Both the position numbers and the translations under genes were made by a program. The notes under the pieces are model-generated. The model saw nothing but the letters and a program-made list of their open reading frames with translations. It was not told the origin of the DNA and ran no database searches. Shown here piece after piece: positions 33,946 through 42,953 of a stretch of DNA of 64,000 nt (positions within the stretch are counted from its first letter, which is position 1; every line of letters begins with the position of its first letter). The stretch lies in NCBI RefSeq assembly GCF_032062175.1, contig NZ_DAMBQK010000001.1:186001-250000 (forward strand). The letters are read 5' to 3'. This stretch comes from Atlantibacter sp032062175 (lineage in GTDB: Bacteria > Pseudomonadota > Gammaproteobacteria > Enterobacterales > Enterobacteriaceae).

Positions 33946-35412
33946 TTAACGACGCGCCAGGCGCGCTACCGCGTCGCGCGCGCCGGTGCGGCACAGGCTT
34001 TGCCAGGCCGCTTTCAGGGTATGGATAAATAGCGGATTAGCGGGAAGATCCTGACCGAAAATCTCTTTCAGGCTCAACAGCGCTTCCACGCGTTCGTCCT
34101 CGCTGCTTTTCTCAACCTGAGCACGAATTTTTTCGACCAGCGGGTCGCGGATATCAATCGGCTCGCCGCTGTCATCCACGCCGCTGACGTAGCGCATCCA
34201 GCCCGCCACGCCCAGCGCCAGTAATGACCAGTCGCCGCCGTTAGCCAGATGCCAGCGAATGCCGTCGAGCATACGCTGCGGCAGTTTCTGGCTACCGTCC
34301 ATCGCAATCTGCCAGGTCTGGTGTTTCAGCGCCGGATTGCTGAAGCGTTCGATCAGGCTATCGGCATAGGCGGTTAAATCCACGCCGGTAATACGCAGTG
34401 TTGGGGCTTGTTCGTCCAACATCAATTTGCGGGCAGCGGTTTTAAAGTTCTCGTCTTTCATGCAGTCGGAGATGTGTTTGTAGCCCGCCAGATAGCCCAG
34501 CCACGCCAGGAACGAGTGGCTGCCGTTCAGCATCCGCAGCTTCATTTGTTCCCAGGGGAGTACGTCGTCCACCAGTTGAACACCTACCGCCTCCCATTCG
34601 GGGCGGCCCGCGACGAAATTATCTTCCACCACCCACTGGATAAACGGCTCGGCGCTGATGGCGCACGGGTCGTCGACGCCCAGAATCGCGCTGATTTCCT
34701 GCAAGGATTCCGGGGTGGCGGCGGGGACAATGCGGTCCACCATGGTAGCCGGGAAAGAAACGTGTTCCGCTATCCATTCCACCAGCGCTGGCGAGCGCTT
34801 TTGCGCCATGCCGATCACCGCCTGGCGCACCACGTGGCCGTTTTCGGGAATGTTATCGCATGACAGCACGGTAAACGGGTTTAGCCCACGCGCCTGGCGT
34901 CGCGCCAGCGCTTCCACCAGCAAACCGGGTGCGGAGTGCGGCGTGTGCGGGTTTTCCAGATCGTGGATAATGCGTTCATTGGTTGCATCAAGCTGTCCGC
35001 TGGCCGGATCGATGCAGTAGCCTTTTTCGGTAATGGTCAGGGAAACAATCGCCACTTGCGGTTCGCAAAACTTCTCAATAATGGCCTCGAGACCATCCAG
35101 CTTTGCATTCAGGCATTCGTTGACCGCGCCAACCACAATCGCGGTATTTCCTTCTGCGCCTTTCTCCAGCACGGTAAACAGATGATCCTGCTCGCGCAGC
35201 GCGCTCATCAGCTTATCGCCGCTGAACAGGCTGATTTCGCAGATCCCCCAGCCGCCACCGTTTTTGCGCAGCACCCGGTCAGTCAGTAATGCCTGGTGCG
35301 CACGGTGAAACGCGCCGAAACCGAGATGCACGATGCGGCTTTTCAGCGCGCTGCGGTCGTAAACCGGCGTTTGTACGTCGGGCGGAAGAGTAGCGGTGGC
35401 GAGGTTTTTCAT
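33946..35412 (-). CDS. yeiQ: Mannitol-dehydrogenase-family oxidoreductase YeiQ
   Basis: A 488-residue NAD-dependent polyol/hexuronate dehydrogenase of the UxuB/UxaB/MtlD family. N-terminal Rossmann segment IVHLGFGAFHRAHQ and the C-terminal block KLRMLNGSHSFLAWLGYL with the catalytic Lys/Asn/His cluster are visible. E. coli YeiQ has the same length; its substrate is not firmly known. The ATG at 35412 is chosen over 35436 by the CAGGT ribosome site and length match. Confidence 0.93.
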   Translation of the reverse strand: MKNLATATLPPDVQTPVYDRSALKSRIVHLGFGAFHRAHQALLTDRVLRKNGGGWGICEISLFSGDKLMSALREQDHLFTVLEKGAEGNTAIVVGAVNECLNAKLDGLEAIIEKFCEPQVAIVSLTITEKGYCIDPASGQLDATNERIIHDLENPHTPHSAPGLLVEALARRQARGLNPFTVLSCDNIPENGHVVRQAVIGMAQKRSPALVEWIAEHVSFPATMVDRIVPAATPESLQEISAILGVDDPCAISAEPFIQWVVEDNFVAGRPEWEAVGVQLVDDVLPWEQMKLRMLNGSHSFLAWLGYLAGYKHISDCMKDENFKTAARKLMLDEQAPTLRITGVDLTAYADSLIERFSNPALKHQTWQIAMDGSQKLPQRMLDGIRWHLANGGDWSLLALGVAGWMRYVSGVDDSGEPIDIRDPLVEKIRAQVEKSSEDERVEALLSLKEIFGQDLPANPLFIHTLKAAWQSLCRTGARDAVARLARR

Positions 35413-35644
35413 TATCTGCTTTACCTGATTAACCATTAATTAACATCATCAGTGTAAAGTTATACGACAGCAATGTGAATTGGTGTGCCGGGATAATCTG
35501 TAGAGTGTGAAGGGGATCATGCAACCGCAACAAACACGGTGAGATTCAGAGAAAAAGAGCGGTGTAATGAAAGTGTAATTGGTATGACAACTTTTAACGA
35601 GAACTCGCAGGCTAAATCGATTTAATAACCTGCTAATAACAAGC

Positions 35645-35662
35645 AGGGGCATCGCTGCCCCT
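35645..35662 (-). terminator. Hairpin after yeiP
   Basis: AGGGGCA and TGCCCCT separated by TCGC, 11 bp beyond the yeiP stop on the reverse strand; no clear T-run. Confidence 0.5.
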
Positions 35663-35672
35663 GATTAATCAA

Positions 35673-36245
35673 TTAATCGGCGCGGCCCATGTAGCGGCGT
35701 TCCGGGATGTGAATACGGATTTTATCGCCGTTGCTCAGGTACTCCGGCACCTGAATGACCAGGCCGGTTGACAGGGTCGCAGGCTTGGTGCGGGCGCTGG
35801 CGGATGCGCCTTTAATGCCTGGGGAGGTTTCCACGATTTCCAGGTCTACGGTTTGCGGCAGTTCCAGCGCCAGCAACTGTTCGTCCCAGGTCAGTACCTG
35901 CATATCCGGCATACCGCCTTCCGGGATAAACAGCAGTTCGTCTTCAATCTGCTCTTTGTTGAAGATAAACGGCGTGTAGTCTTCCGCGTCCATAAACACG
36001 TATTCGTTGCCGTCAACGTAGGAGAAATTGACGAAACGGCGGGTCAGCGTAACGGTATCCACGATATCGTCGCCTTTGAAGCGTTCTTCAACTTTCAGAC
36101 CAGTGCGCACATCGGAAAAGCGCATTTTATACAGCGTGGCCGCGCCACGGGCGCTTGGCGCCTGGATATCAATATCTTTCACCAACAGCAACTTGCCGTT
36201 GTAATTGAGAACCATACCTTTCTTTATTTCATTCGCTCTTGGCAT
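35673..36245 (-). CDS. efpL: Elongation factor P-like protein EfpL (YeiP)
   Basis: A 190-residue EF-P paralogue with KOW, OB and C-terminal domains. The tip loop reads APSARGAATLYK with Arg33 in place of the modified lysine of EF-P, as in the EfpL subgroup, which relieves ribosome stalling at polyproline and some other motifs without lysylation. The N-terminus MPRANEIKKGMVLNYNGKLL and length match E. coli exactly. Confidence 0.96.
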   Translation of the reverse strand: MPRANEIKKGMVLNYNGKLLLVKDIDIQAPSARGAATLYKMRFSDVRTGLKVEERFKGDDIVDTVTLTRRFVNFSYVDGNEYVFMDAEDYTPFIFNKEQIEDELLFIPEGGMPDMQVLTWDEQLLALELPQTVDLEIVETSPGIKGASASARTKPATLSTGLVIQVPEYLSNGDKIRIHIPERRYMGRAD

Positions 36246-36400
36246 TGGGAAAATCCTGTTAATAGGGTCTTATAAAAGATCGCGTCAAACTACTCGTGGC
36301 TTGCGGTTGTGGCAAGCGGATTTGTATTTGCTGTAAAAGTCATAGTGCCAGGCGCGGCCGCCTGTTAAAGTCGCCGCTCAATACTTCCCCGGAGCCCAGA

Positions 36401-36655
36401 ATGGAATGCCGTCCAGATTGCGGCGCATGCTGTACCGCGCCCTCTATCTCCACCCCCATTCCGGGTATGCCGCAGGGCAAGCCCGCCAATACGCCCTGTG
36501 TGCAGCTTGATGAACATCAGCGCTGCAAAATCTTTATGTCGCCGCTGCGCCCGGCGGTGTGCGCAGGGTTGAAGCCGTCACGAGAAATGTGTGGCGAGTC
36601 ACGTCCCCAGGCGATGCAGTACCTTATCTGGCTGGAGGCGCAGACTGCGCCTTAG
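36401..36655 (+). CDS. yeiW: YkgJ-family cysteine cluster protein YeiW
   Basis: An 84-residue cysteine-rich protein starting MECRPDCGACCTAPSIS, of the YkgJ/UPF0153 family thought to bind zinc or an iron-sulfur cluster. Cysteines fall at CxxxCxxCC, C in NTPCVQ, C in QRCKIF, and later C in AVCAG and EMCG. The ATG at 36401 gives the E. coli length. Its last 4 bases overlap the convergent setB gene. Confidence 0.92.
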   Translation: MECRPDCGACCTAPSISTPIPGMPQGKPANTPCVQLDEHQRCKIFMSPLRPAVCAGLKPSREMCGESRPQAMQYLIWLEAQTAP

Positions 36656-37833
36656 ACGTCTTTAATTTGCAGCAGGCACCACAGCGTCAGCACGATCATC
36701 GCCAGCCCGACGTAAAACACGCTATGGAAATTCCAGATTTCGGCAATGATCCCGGCCATCGACCCGGCAATAATCCAGCCTACGCGGGTGGTATTAGTAT
36801 AAAGCGTGGTGGCGGAACCCGCCTGACCCGGCATTAAATCCTGAAAGTAGAGCATGCCGATACCCGCCAGAATCCCAATATAGATGGCGTTCAGCAGTTG
36901 CAAGCCCAACAGGACGACAGGGTGGTGGAAGGTCAGCATGCCGATATAGAACAGCAGCCCGCCGACGGTCGCGATGCGCATCAGGAAGCGCTTGCCGCAG
37001 CGTTTGGCGTAGTAACCGGCAATCAGCATGGTCGGGATCTCCAGCCCGGCAGCCGTGCCCATCATGATCCCCGCCAGTTTTTCCGGGTAATGCAGTTCAT
37101 TAATGATATAGAGCGGCATATTGATGATGTAGAGGCTGTTGGTACCCCACATCAGCGTACAGGCAGCGAACAGCAGCAGGGCATCCCGGCGGTTACTGCG
37201 CGGCGCTTCGAGTTTGGCGCTCACCGGGACCGGCGTTTTGCGCATTGAGGGCAGTAAAAACCAGACAATCGCTCCGCACAGCACATAGGCGAATGCCGCG
37301 CTGATGTACATCACGTCAAAGCCAAATCCCATCGCCAGCGCGTAAGCAATCGGCGGGCCAATGACCCACGCCAGCGACACCTGGGCTCGCAGAATCGAGC
37401 TGAACATCACCGCTTCACGACCGGTTTTATCGGCGTGCTCCCGGGCAAGGGCGAACATTTGCGGGTTGGCCGTTGAGCCAAAGCTGCTCAGAAAAACCCC
37501 GACAAACAGCAGCACGAAATAGTTGCGGTTCCAGGCGAACAGCAGGCTGGCAAGCGCGCCCAGCAGGCAGCAGGCAAAGATCAGCGTTTTGCGGTCGCCT
37601 TTTTTATCTGAACGCCCCGCCAGAAACTGGCTCACCATAATGCCGATGATGGCGCTGCCGCTAAAGAAGAACCCAACCATCGCCGGACGGGCGTGAACTT
37701 CGGTGGTCAGAAACAGGCTCAGCGTCGGTGTTTGCAATGCGCCAGCAATTCCGGTCAAAAAGGCCACAATTAAGAATGACGCGGACGTGATATCGAACGT
37801 GCGTGGGGGGAGTGCGGTGGTGTTGTTAGACAT
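36652..37833 (-). CDS. setB: Sugar efflux transporter SetB
   Basis: A 393-residue MFS sugar:H+ antiporter of the Set family with 12 hydrophobic segments. It exports lactose/glucose-type sugars and is linked to chromosome segregation in E. coli. Divergent from fruB, with 350 bp between. Full-length match to SetB. Confidence 0.93.
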   Translation of the reverse strand: MSNNTTALPPRTFDITSASFLIVAFLTGIAGALQTPTLSLFLTTEVHARPAMVGFFFSGSAIIGIMVSQFLAGRSDKKGDRKTLIFACCLLGALASLLFAWNRNYFVLLFVGVFLSSFGSTANPQMFALAREHADKTGREAVMFSSILRAQVSLAWVIGPPIAYALAMGFGFDVMYISAAFAYVLCGAIVWFLLPSMRKTPVPVSAKLEAPRSNRRDALLLFAACTLMWGTNSLYIINMPLYIINELHYPEKLAGIMMGTAAGLEIPTMLIAGYYAKRCGKRFLMRIATVGGLLFYIGMLTFHHPVVLLGLQLLNAIYIGILAGIGMLYFQDLMPGQAGSATTLYTNTTRVGWIIAGSMAGIIAEIWNFHSVFYVGLAMIVLTLWCLLQIKDV

Positions 37834-38183
37834 GTTGGAAGTTCAGATTTTAGCAAGGTGCGCAGTTTACGCGCAGCGGCGGCAAATAAACAGGGTGTCA
37901 GGTCAATTCCCTGCTTTTTTGAACCGCAGTTTCAGTGCTGAACAGGAGCTGACGGCTGGCTGAAATGCCCAAAATAATTTCAGCTAAGTTCAGTGCCGGG
38001 CCGCTGAAGTGTGCGGAAACTCAAAAATCTGACATCCCGTTAACAACAAAACTTGCCAGTTTCGCCAGATGCCTACACACTCGCGAAACGTTTCAGCGTC
38101 GTCTTTTTGGCTTGCCACATTGAGAGGGCGCATTTTTTCTCATGATGGCTGAAACGATTCAATTTCAGCGAGCGAGGAGAGTT
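37834..38183. promoter_or_regulatory. setB-fruB control region with Cra (FruR) sites
   Basis: 350 bp. Two good Cra sites: CGAAACGTTTCAGC (38084-38097, reverse orientation of GCTGAAACGTTTCG) and GCTGAAACGATTCA (38148-38161), 64 bp apart centre to centre, the second just ahead of the fruB ribosome site. A further inverted pair GCTGAAAT (37959-37966) and ATTTCAGC (37977-37984) lies upstream. This matches the two-operator plan of the E. coli fru promoter, relieved by fructose 1-phosphate. Confidence 0.8.
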
Positions 38184-39317
38184 ATGTTCCAGTTATCTGT
38201 GCAAGATATTCACCCAGGCGCCAGCGCCGGGAGTAAAGACGAGGCGATCCGGCAGGTTGCGGCTGCGCTGGCGCAGGCCGGCAACGTGGCTGACGGCTAC
38301 GTCAACGGTATGTTGGCCCGCGAGCTGCAAACGTCCACCTATTTAGGCAATGGTATCGCCATCCCTCACGGCACCACCGACACGCGCGATCAAGTGCTGA
38401 AAACGGGCGTCAAAGTTTTTCAGTTCCCGCAGGGTATTGCGTGGGGCGAAGGGCAGACCGCGTACGTGGCTATCGGTATCGCCGCCAGTTCCGATGAACA
38501 CCTCGGTTTATTGCGTCAGCTTACCCACGTATTAAGCGATGACGACGTAGCCGAACAGCTAAAAAACGCCTCCAGCGCAGAAGAACTGCGCGCCTTGCTG
38601 ATGGGCGAAAAACAGCAGGCGTCTTTGAAACTGGATAACGACACCGTACAGCTTGATGTCGCCGCCGCTGATTTAACCACGCTACAGGCGCTGAACGCGG
38701 GCCGCCTGAAAGCGGTTGGCGCAGTAGACAGCCGCTTTGTCAGCAATGTCATCAACGACACCCCGCTTAATCTCGGCCACGGTATCTGGCTGAACGACAG
38801 CGCGGAAGGCAACCTGGCGAGCGCCATCGCCGTCAGCCGCAGCGCGACGCCGTTTGACGTTGACGGGCAGAGCGTGGCGATGCTGTTAACCGTCGCCATG
38901 GCCGACAGCCAGCCGGTCACGGTGCTGAAGCGTGTAAGCGATTTGATTATCAACCAGAAAGCAGACCGCCTGGTAAACGCCGATGGGGCAACCCTGCTGG
39001 CGCTGCTGACCAGCGATGACGCGCCGCTGGAAGATGTGTTGAGCGCGGAATTCGTGGTGCGTAACGAACACGGGTTGCATGCCCGTCCGGGCACCGTGCT
39101 GGTAAACACCGTTAAGCAATTCAACAGCGACATTACCGTCACCAACCTCGACGGCAGCGGTAAACCGGCTAACGGCCGCAGCCTGATGAAAGTGGTCGCG
39201 CTGGGCGTGAAGCAGGGCCACCGCCTGCGTTTCACCGCGCAGGGTGAAGATGCTGAACAGGCGCTGAAAGCGATTGGCGAAGCCATCGCCGCCGGTCTTG
39301 GGGAGGGCGCAGCATGA
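38184..39317 (+). CDS. fruB: Fructose PTS diphosphoryl-transfer protein FruB (EIIA-HPr fusion)
   Basis: A 377-residue fusion: N-terminal EIIA-Fru domain with phosphorylated His62 (AIPHGTTD), a central domain, and a C-terminal HPr-like (FPr) domain with His299 (NEHGLHARPG). It passes phosphate from enzyme I to FruA. The ATG at 38184 has AGGAGAG ahead and gives the E. coli N-terminus MFQLSVQDIHPG; an ATG at 38142 lies inside the Cra operator region. It overlaps fruK by 4 bp. Confidence 0.97.
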   Translation: MFQLSVQDIHPGASAGSKDEAIRQVAAALAQAGNVADGYVNGMLARELQTSTYLGNGIAIPHGTTDTRDQVLKTGVKVFQFPQGIAWGEGQTAYVAIGIAASSDEHLGLLRQLTHVLSDDDVAEQLKNASSAEELRALLMGEKQQASLKLDNDTVQLDVAAADLTTLQALNAGRLKAVGAVDSRFVSNVINDTPLNLGHGIWLNDSAEGNLASAIAVSRSATPFDVDGQSVAMLLTVAMADSQPVTVLKRVSDLIINQKADRLVNADGATLLALLTSDDAPLEDVLSAEFVVRNEHGLHARPGTVLVNTVKQFNSDITVTNLDGSGKPANGRSLMKVVALGVKQGHRLRFTAQGEDAEQALKAIGEAIAAGLGEGAA

Positions 39318-40252
39318 GCAGACGTGTCGCTACCATTACCCTCAATCCGGCCTATGACCTGGTCGGTTACTGCGCAGACATTGAGCGCGGCGAAGTGAAC
39401 CTCGTGCGCACCACCGGCCTGCACGCGGCGGGTAAAGGCATTAACGTGGCCAAAGTGCTCAAAGATTTGGGTATCGACGTCACCGTGGGCGGGTTCCTCG
39501 GCAAAGACAACCAGGACGGCTTTCAGCAACTGTTCAGCGAACTCGGTATCGCCAACCGTTTCCAGGTGGTTCAGGGCCGTACCCGTATCAACGTAAAACT
39601 CACCGAAAAAGACGGCGAAGTCACCGATTTCAATTTCTCGGGTTTCGAAGTGACGCCAGCCGACTGGGAACGTTTCGTGAATGATTCCCTGAGCTGGCTG
39701 GGCCAGTTCGACATGGTTTGCGTCAGCGGCAGTTTGCCGTCCGGCGTCAGCCCGGAAGCGTTCACCGACTGGATGACTAAACTGCGCAGCCAGTGCCCGT
39801 GCATTATTTTCGACAGCAGCCGCGAAGCGCTGGTGGCCGGCCTGAAAGCCTCGCCGTGGCTGGTAAAACCCAACCGCCGCGAGTTGGAAATCTGGGCCGG
39901 TAAAAAGCTGCCAGAACTGAAAGATGTGATCGAAGCTGCTCACGCGCTGCGCGAGCAGGGCATCGCCCACGTGGTGATTTCTCTGGGTGCGGAAGGGGCG
40001 CTGTGGGTTAACGCCTCTGGCGAATGGATCGCCAGGCCGCCGTCCTGTGAAGTGGTCAGCACGGTAGGCGCGGGGGATTCGATGGTCGGTGGCCTGATTT
40101 ACGGGCTGCTGATGCGTGAATCCAGCGAACACACATTACGTCTGGCGACCGCTGTCGCGGCGCTGGCCGTTAGCCAGAGCAACGTCGGTATCACCGACAG
40201 ACCCCAGTTGGCCGCAATGATGGCGCGCGTCGACCTCCAACCCTTTAACTGA
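39314..40252 (+). CDS. fruK: 1-phosphofructokinase FruK
   Basis: A 312-residue PfkB-family kinase converting fructose 1-phosphate to fructose 1,6-bisphosphate. PfkB motifs: GKGINVAKVL near residue 38 and the catalytic VGAGDSMVGG near residue 250. Coupled to fruB by a 4-bp overlap. FruK also tunes the Cra effector level. Confidence 0.97.
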   Translation: MSRRVATITLNPAYDLVGYCADIERGEVNLVRTTGLHAAGKGINVAKVLKDLGIDVTVGGFLGKDNQDGFQQLFSELGIANRFQVVQGRTRINVKLTEKDGEVTDFNFSGFEVTPADWERFVNDSLSWLGQFDMVCVSGSLPSGVSPEAFTDWMTKLRSQCPCIIFDSSREALVAGLKASPWLVKPNRRELEIWAGKKLPELKDVIEAAHALREQGIAHVVISLGAEGALWVNASGEWIARPPSCEVVSTVGAGDSMVGGLIYGLLMRESSEHTLRLATAVAALAVSQSNVGITDRPQLAAMMARVDLQPFN

Positions 40253-40268
40253 CAGCAGGAGAGACATA

Positions 40269-41966
40269 ATGAAAACGCTGCTGATAATTGATCCGAGCCT
40301 CGGGCAGGCCCGTGCATACATGGCGAAAACCCTGCTAGGCACGGCGGCTCACAAAGCGCACCTGGAAATTATCGATAACCCGAACGACGCAGAACTGGCC
40401 ATTGTGGTCGGCACCGCGATCCCTGCTGATACCGCGCTGAACGGTAAAAAGGTGTATCTGGGCGACATCGATCGCGCCGTGCTGCACCCCGAACTGTTTC
40501 TGAGCGAAGCCAAAGGTAAAGCCGCGCCGTACAGCGCGCCGGTGGCTGCCCCTGCGGCAGCCGCCCCCCTTGCCAAAGGCCCGAAACGTATCGTTGCCGT
40601 CACCGCCTGCCCAACTGGCGTGGCGCACACCTTTATGGCGGCTGAAGCCATTGAAACCGAAGCCAAAAAACGCGGCTGGTGGGTGAAGGTAGAAACCCGC
40701 GGCTCCGTTGGCGCGGGCAATGCTATCACCCCGGAAGAGATCGCTCAGGCAGATCTGGTGATTGTGGCGGCGGATATCGAAGTGGATCTGGCGAAATTCG
40801 CCGGGCTGCCGATGTACCGCACTTCAACCGGTCTGGCGCTGAAGAAAACCGCCCAGGAGCTGGATAAAGCGGTAGCAGAAGCCAAACCGTACGAAGCCCA
40901 ACAGGCGGCGTCATCGTCTTCTCAGGAAGGCAAAAAACAGAGCGCGGGCGCTTATCGCCATCTGTTGACCGGCGTCTCTTACATGCTGCCGATGGTTGTC
41001 GCGGGTGGTTTGTGTATTGCGCTCTCCTTCGCGTTTGGTATCGAGGCCTTTAAAACCCCGGATACGCTGGCGGCGGCGCTGATGCAGATCGGCGGTGGTT
41101 CAGCCTTTGCGCTGATGGTGCCGGTCCTGGCGGGTTATATCGCGTTTTCCATCGCGGATCGTCCGGGCCTGACGCCGGGCCTGATTGGCGGCATGTTGGC
41201 AGTAAGCACTGGCTCCGGTTTTATCGGCGGTATTCTGGCCGGTTTCCTGGCGGGCTATGTGGCGAAAGCCATCAGCACGAAGCTTAAGCTGCCGCCGAGC
41301 ATGGAAGCGCTGAAACCGATCCTGATCATTCCGCTGCTCTCCAGCCTGGTGGTCGGTCTGGCGATGATCTACCTGATCGGCAAACCGGTCGCGGGCATCC
41401 TCGCGGGCCTGACTCACTGGCTGCAAACTATGGGCACCGCCAACGCGGTCCTGCTGGGCGCTATCCTCGGCGGTATGATGTGTACCGACATGGGCGGGCC
41501 GGTGAACAAAGCGGCCTATGCGTTCGGCGTTGGCTTGCTGAGTACCCAAACCTATGCGCCGATGGCGGCGATTATGGCGGCCGGTATGGTGCCACCGCTG
41601 GCGATGGGCCTGGCGACGCTGGTTGCCCGTCGTAAATTCGACAAAGGCCAGCAGGAAGGCGGCAAAGCGGCGCTGGTGCTGGGCCTGTGCTTTATCTCCG
41701 AAGGGGCGATTCCGTTCGCAGCACGTGACCCGATGCGCGTTCTGCCCTGCTGTATCGTCGGCGGTGCGGTAACGGGCGCTATCTCAATGGCAATTGGCGC
41801 GAAACTGATGGCACCGCACGGCGGTCTGTTCGTGCTGCTGATCCCTGGTGCGATTACGCCGGTATTGGGTTATCTGTTCGCTATCGTTGCCGGTACGCTG
41901 CTGGCGGGTTTGTCATATGCCTTCCTGAAGCGTCCGGAAGCGGAGCTGAACACCAAAACCGCGTAA
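40269..41966 (+). CDS. fruA: Fructose-specific PTS permease FruA (EIIB'-EIIB-EIIC)
   Basis: A 565-residue PTS permease. Residues 1-85 form a degenerate EIIB', an Ala/Pro linker spans about 86-103, EIIB carries the phosphorylated Cys114 in VTACPTGVAHT, and the EIIC membrane domain starts near residue 225 (HLLTGVSYMLPMVVAGG). It imports fructose as fructose 1-phosphate. Last gene of fruBKA. Confidence 0.97.
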   Translation: MKTLLIIDPSLGQARAYMAKTLLGTAAHKAHLEIIDNPNDAELAIVVGTAIPADTALNGKKVYLGDIDRAVLHPELFLSEAKGKAAPYSAPVAAPAAAAPLAKGPKRIVAVTACPTGVAHTFMAAEAIETEAKKRGWWVKVETRGSVGAGNAITPEEIAQADLVIVAADIEVDLAKFAGLPMYRTSTGLALKKTAQELDKAVAEAKPYEAQQAASSSSQEGKKQSAGAYRHLLTGVSYMLPMVVAGGLCIALSFAFGIEAFKTPDTLAAALMQIGGGSAFALMVPVLAGYIAFSIADRPGLTPGLIGGMLAVSTGSGFIGGILAGFLAGYVAKAISTKLKLPPSMEALKPILIIPLLSSLVVGLAMIYLIGKPVAGILAGLTHWLQTMGTANAVLLGAILGGMMCTDMGGPVNKAAYAFGVGLLSTQTYAPMAAIMAAGMVPPLAMGLATLVARRKFDKGQQEGGKAALVLGLCFISEGAIPFAARDPMRVLPCCIVGGAVTGAISMAIGAKLMAPHGGLFVLLIPGAITPVLGYLFAIVAGTLLAGLSYAFLKRPEAELNTKTA

Positions 41967-41980
41967 TTTACGCATAAAGA

Positions 41981-42008
41981 AAAGGGCAGGTGAGATCCTG
42001 CCCTTTTT
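41981..42008. terminator. Terminator between fruA and nfo
   Basis: AAAGGGCAGG (41981-41990), loop TGAGAT, CCTGCCCTTT (41997-42006) then TT; A-rich on the other side, so it can serve the convergent nfo gene too. Confidence 0.88.
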
Positions 42009-42023
42009 GCATTTAAAGATGGC

Positions 42024-42881
42024 TCAGACAGCCATGGCTTCATGCTGCTGCGCCCGCAGCCAGGCGATTTCCTCTGCCCAGATGTCCGGGTTAATGGTTT
42101 CCAGAATCAGCGGAATACCGTCGAAGCGCGCATCGCGCATTAGCCAGCTAAACGGCGTATGGCCGATGTTGCCTTCGCCGAGGCTGTTATGGCGGTCCAC
42201 CCGGCTGGCAAAGGCGCTTTTGGCGTCATTCAGGTGCATGCCGCGCAGGTATTGAAACCCGACGATGCGCTCGAATTCAGCAAAGGTCTTTTCGCAATCT
42301 TCTTCGGTACGCAAATCGTAGCCCGCCGCGAAGGCGTGACAAGTATCGATGCACACCCCAACGCGCGTTTTATCTTCCACGCCGTCAATAATTGCCGCCA
42401 GATGCTCGAAGCGGAAACCCAGGTTGCTGCCCTGGCCAGCGGTATTCTCAATCACCGCCGTCACGCCTTCGGTTTTCGCCAGCGCGATATTAATGGATTC
42501 GGCAATACGCGCCAGGCAGGCGTCTTCGCTGATCTGCTTCAGATGGCTACCGGGATGGAAGTTAAGCAGCGACAGACCCAACTGCTGACAACGCGCCATT
42601 TCGTCGATAAACGCGTCACGGGATTTCTCCAGCGCTTCATCCACCGGATGGCCGAGGTTTATCAGGTAGCTGTCGTGGGGCAGGATTTGCCCCGGCTTAA
42701 AATTATGCTGCTCGCAGGCAGCGTTAAAATTATCAATAGTTTCTCCGCTGAGCGGTGCCGCGCGCCACTGGCGCTGGTTCTTGGTAAACAGGGCGAAAGC
42801 GTTCGCGCCAATCTCTACCGCGCGGGTCACGGCCTGCTCCACGCCGCCGGATGCGCTGACATGTGCGCCAATATATTTCAT
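42024..42881 (-). CDS. nfo: Endonuclease IV (Nfo)
   Basis: A 285-residue AP endonuclease that cuts 5' to abasic sites in base excision repair. A TIM barrel with tri-zinc ligands, visible in GQGSNLG (Glu in VIENTAGQG), IDTCHAFAAGYD, HLNDAKSAFASRVDRH and ILETINPD. The ATG at 42881 (MKYIGAHVSASGG) gives the E. coli length. Confidence 0.97.
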   Translation of the reverse strand: MKYIGAHVSASGGVEQAVTRAVEIGANAFALFTKNQRQWRAAPLSGETIDNFNAACEQHNFKPGQILPHDSYLINLGHPVDEALEKSRDAFIDEMARCQQLGLSLLNFHPGSHLKQISEDACLARIAESINIALAKTEGVTAVIENTAGQGSNLGFRFEHLAAIIDGVEDKTRVGVCIDTCHAFAAGYDLRTEEDCEKTFAEFERIVGFQYLRGMHLNDAKSAFASRVDRHNSLGEGNIGHTPFSWLMRDARFDGIPLILETINPDIWAEEIAWLRAQQHEAMAV

Positions 42882-42953
42882 TTCATTCTCCTGTCTGACC
42901 TGCAAAGCACGCTTTTTATCATAGCCGCTGCGGTGTGGAAAGCGCCGCGCCGG

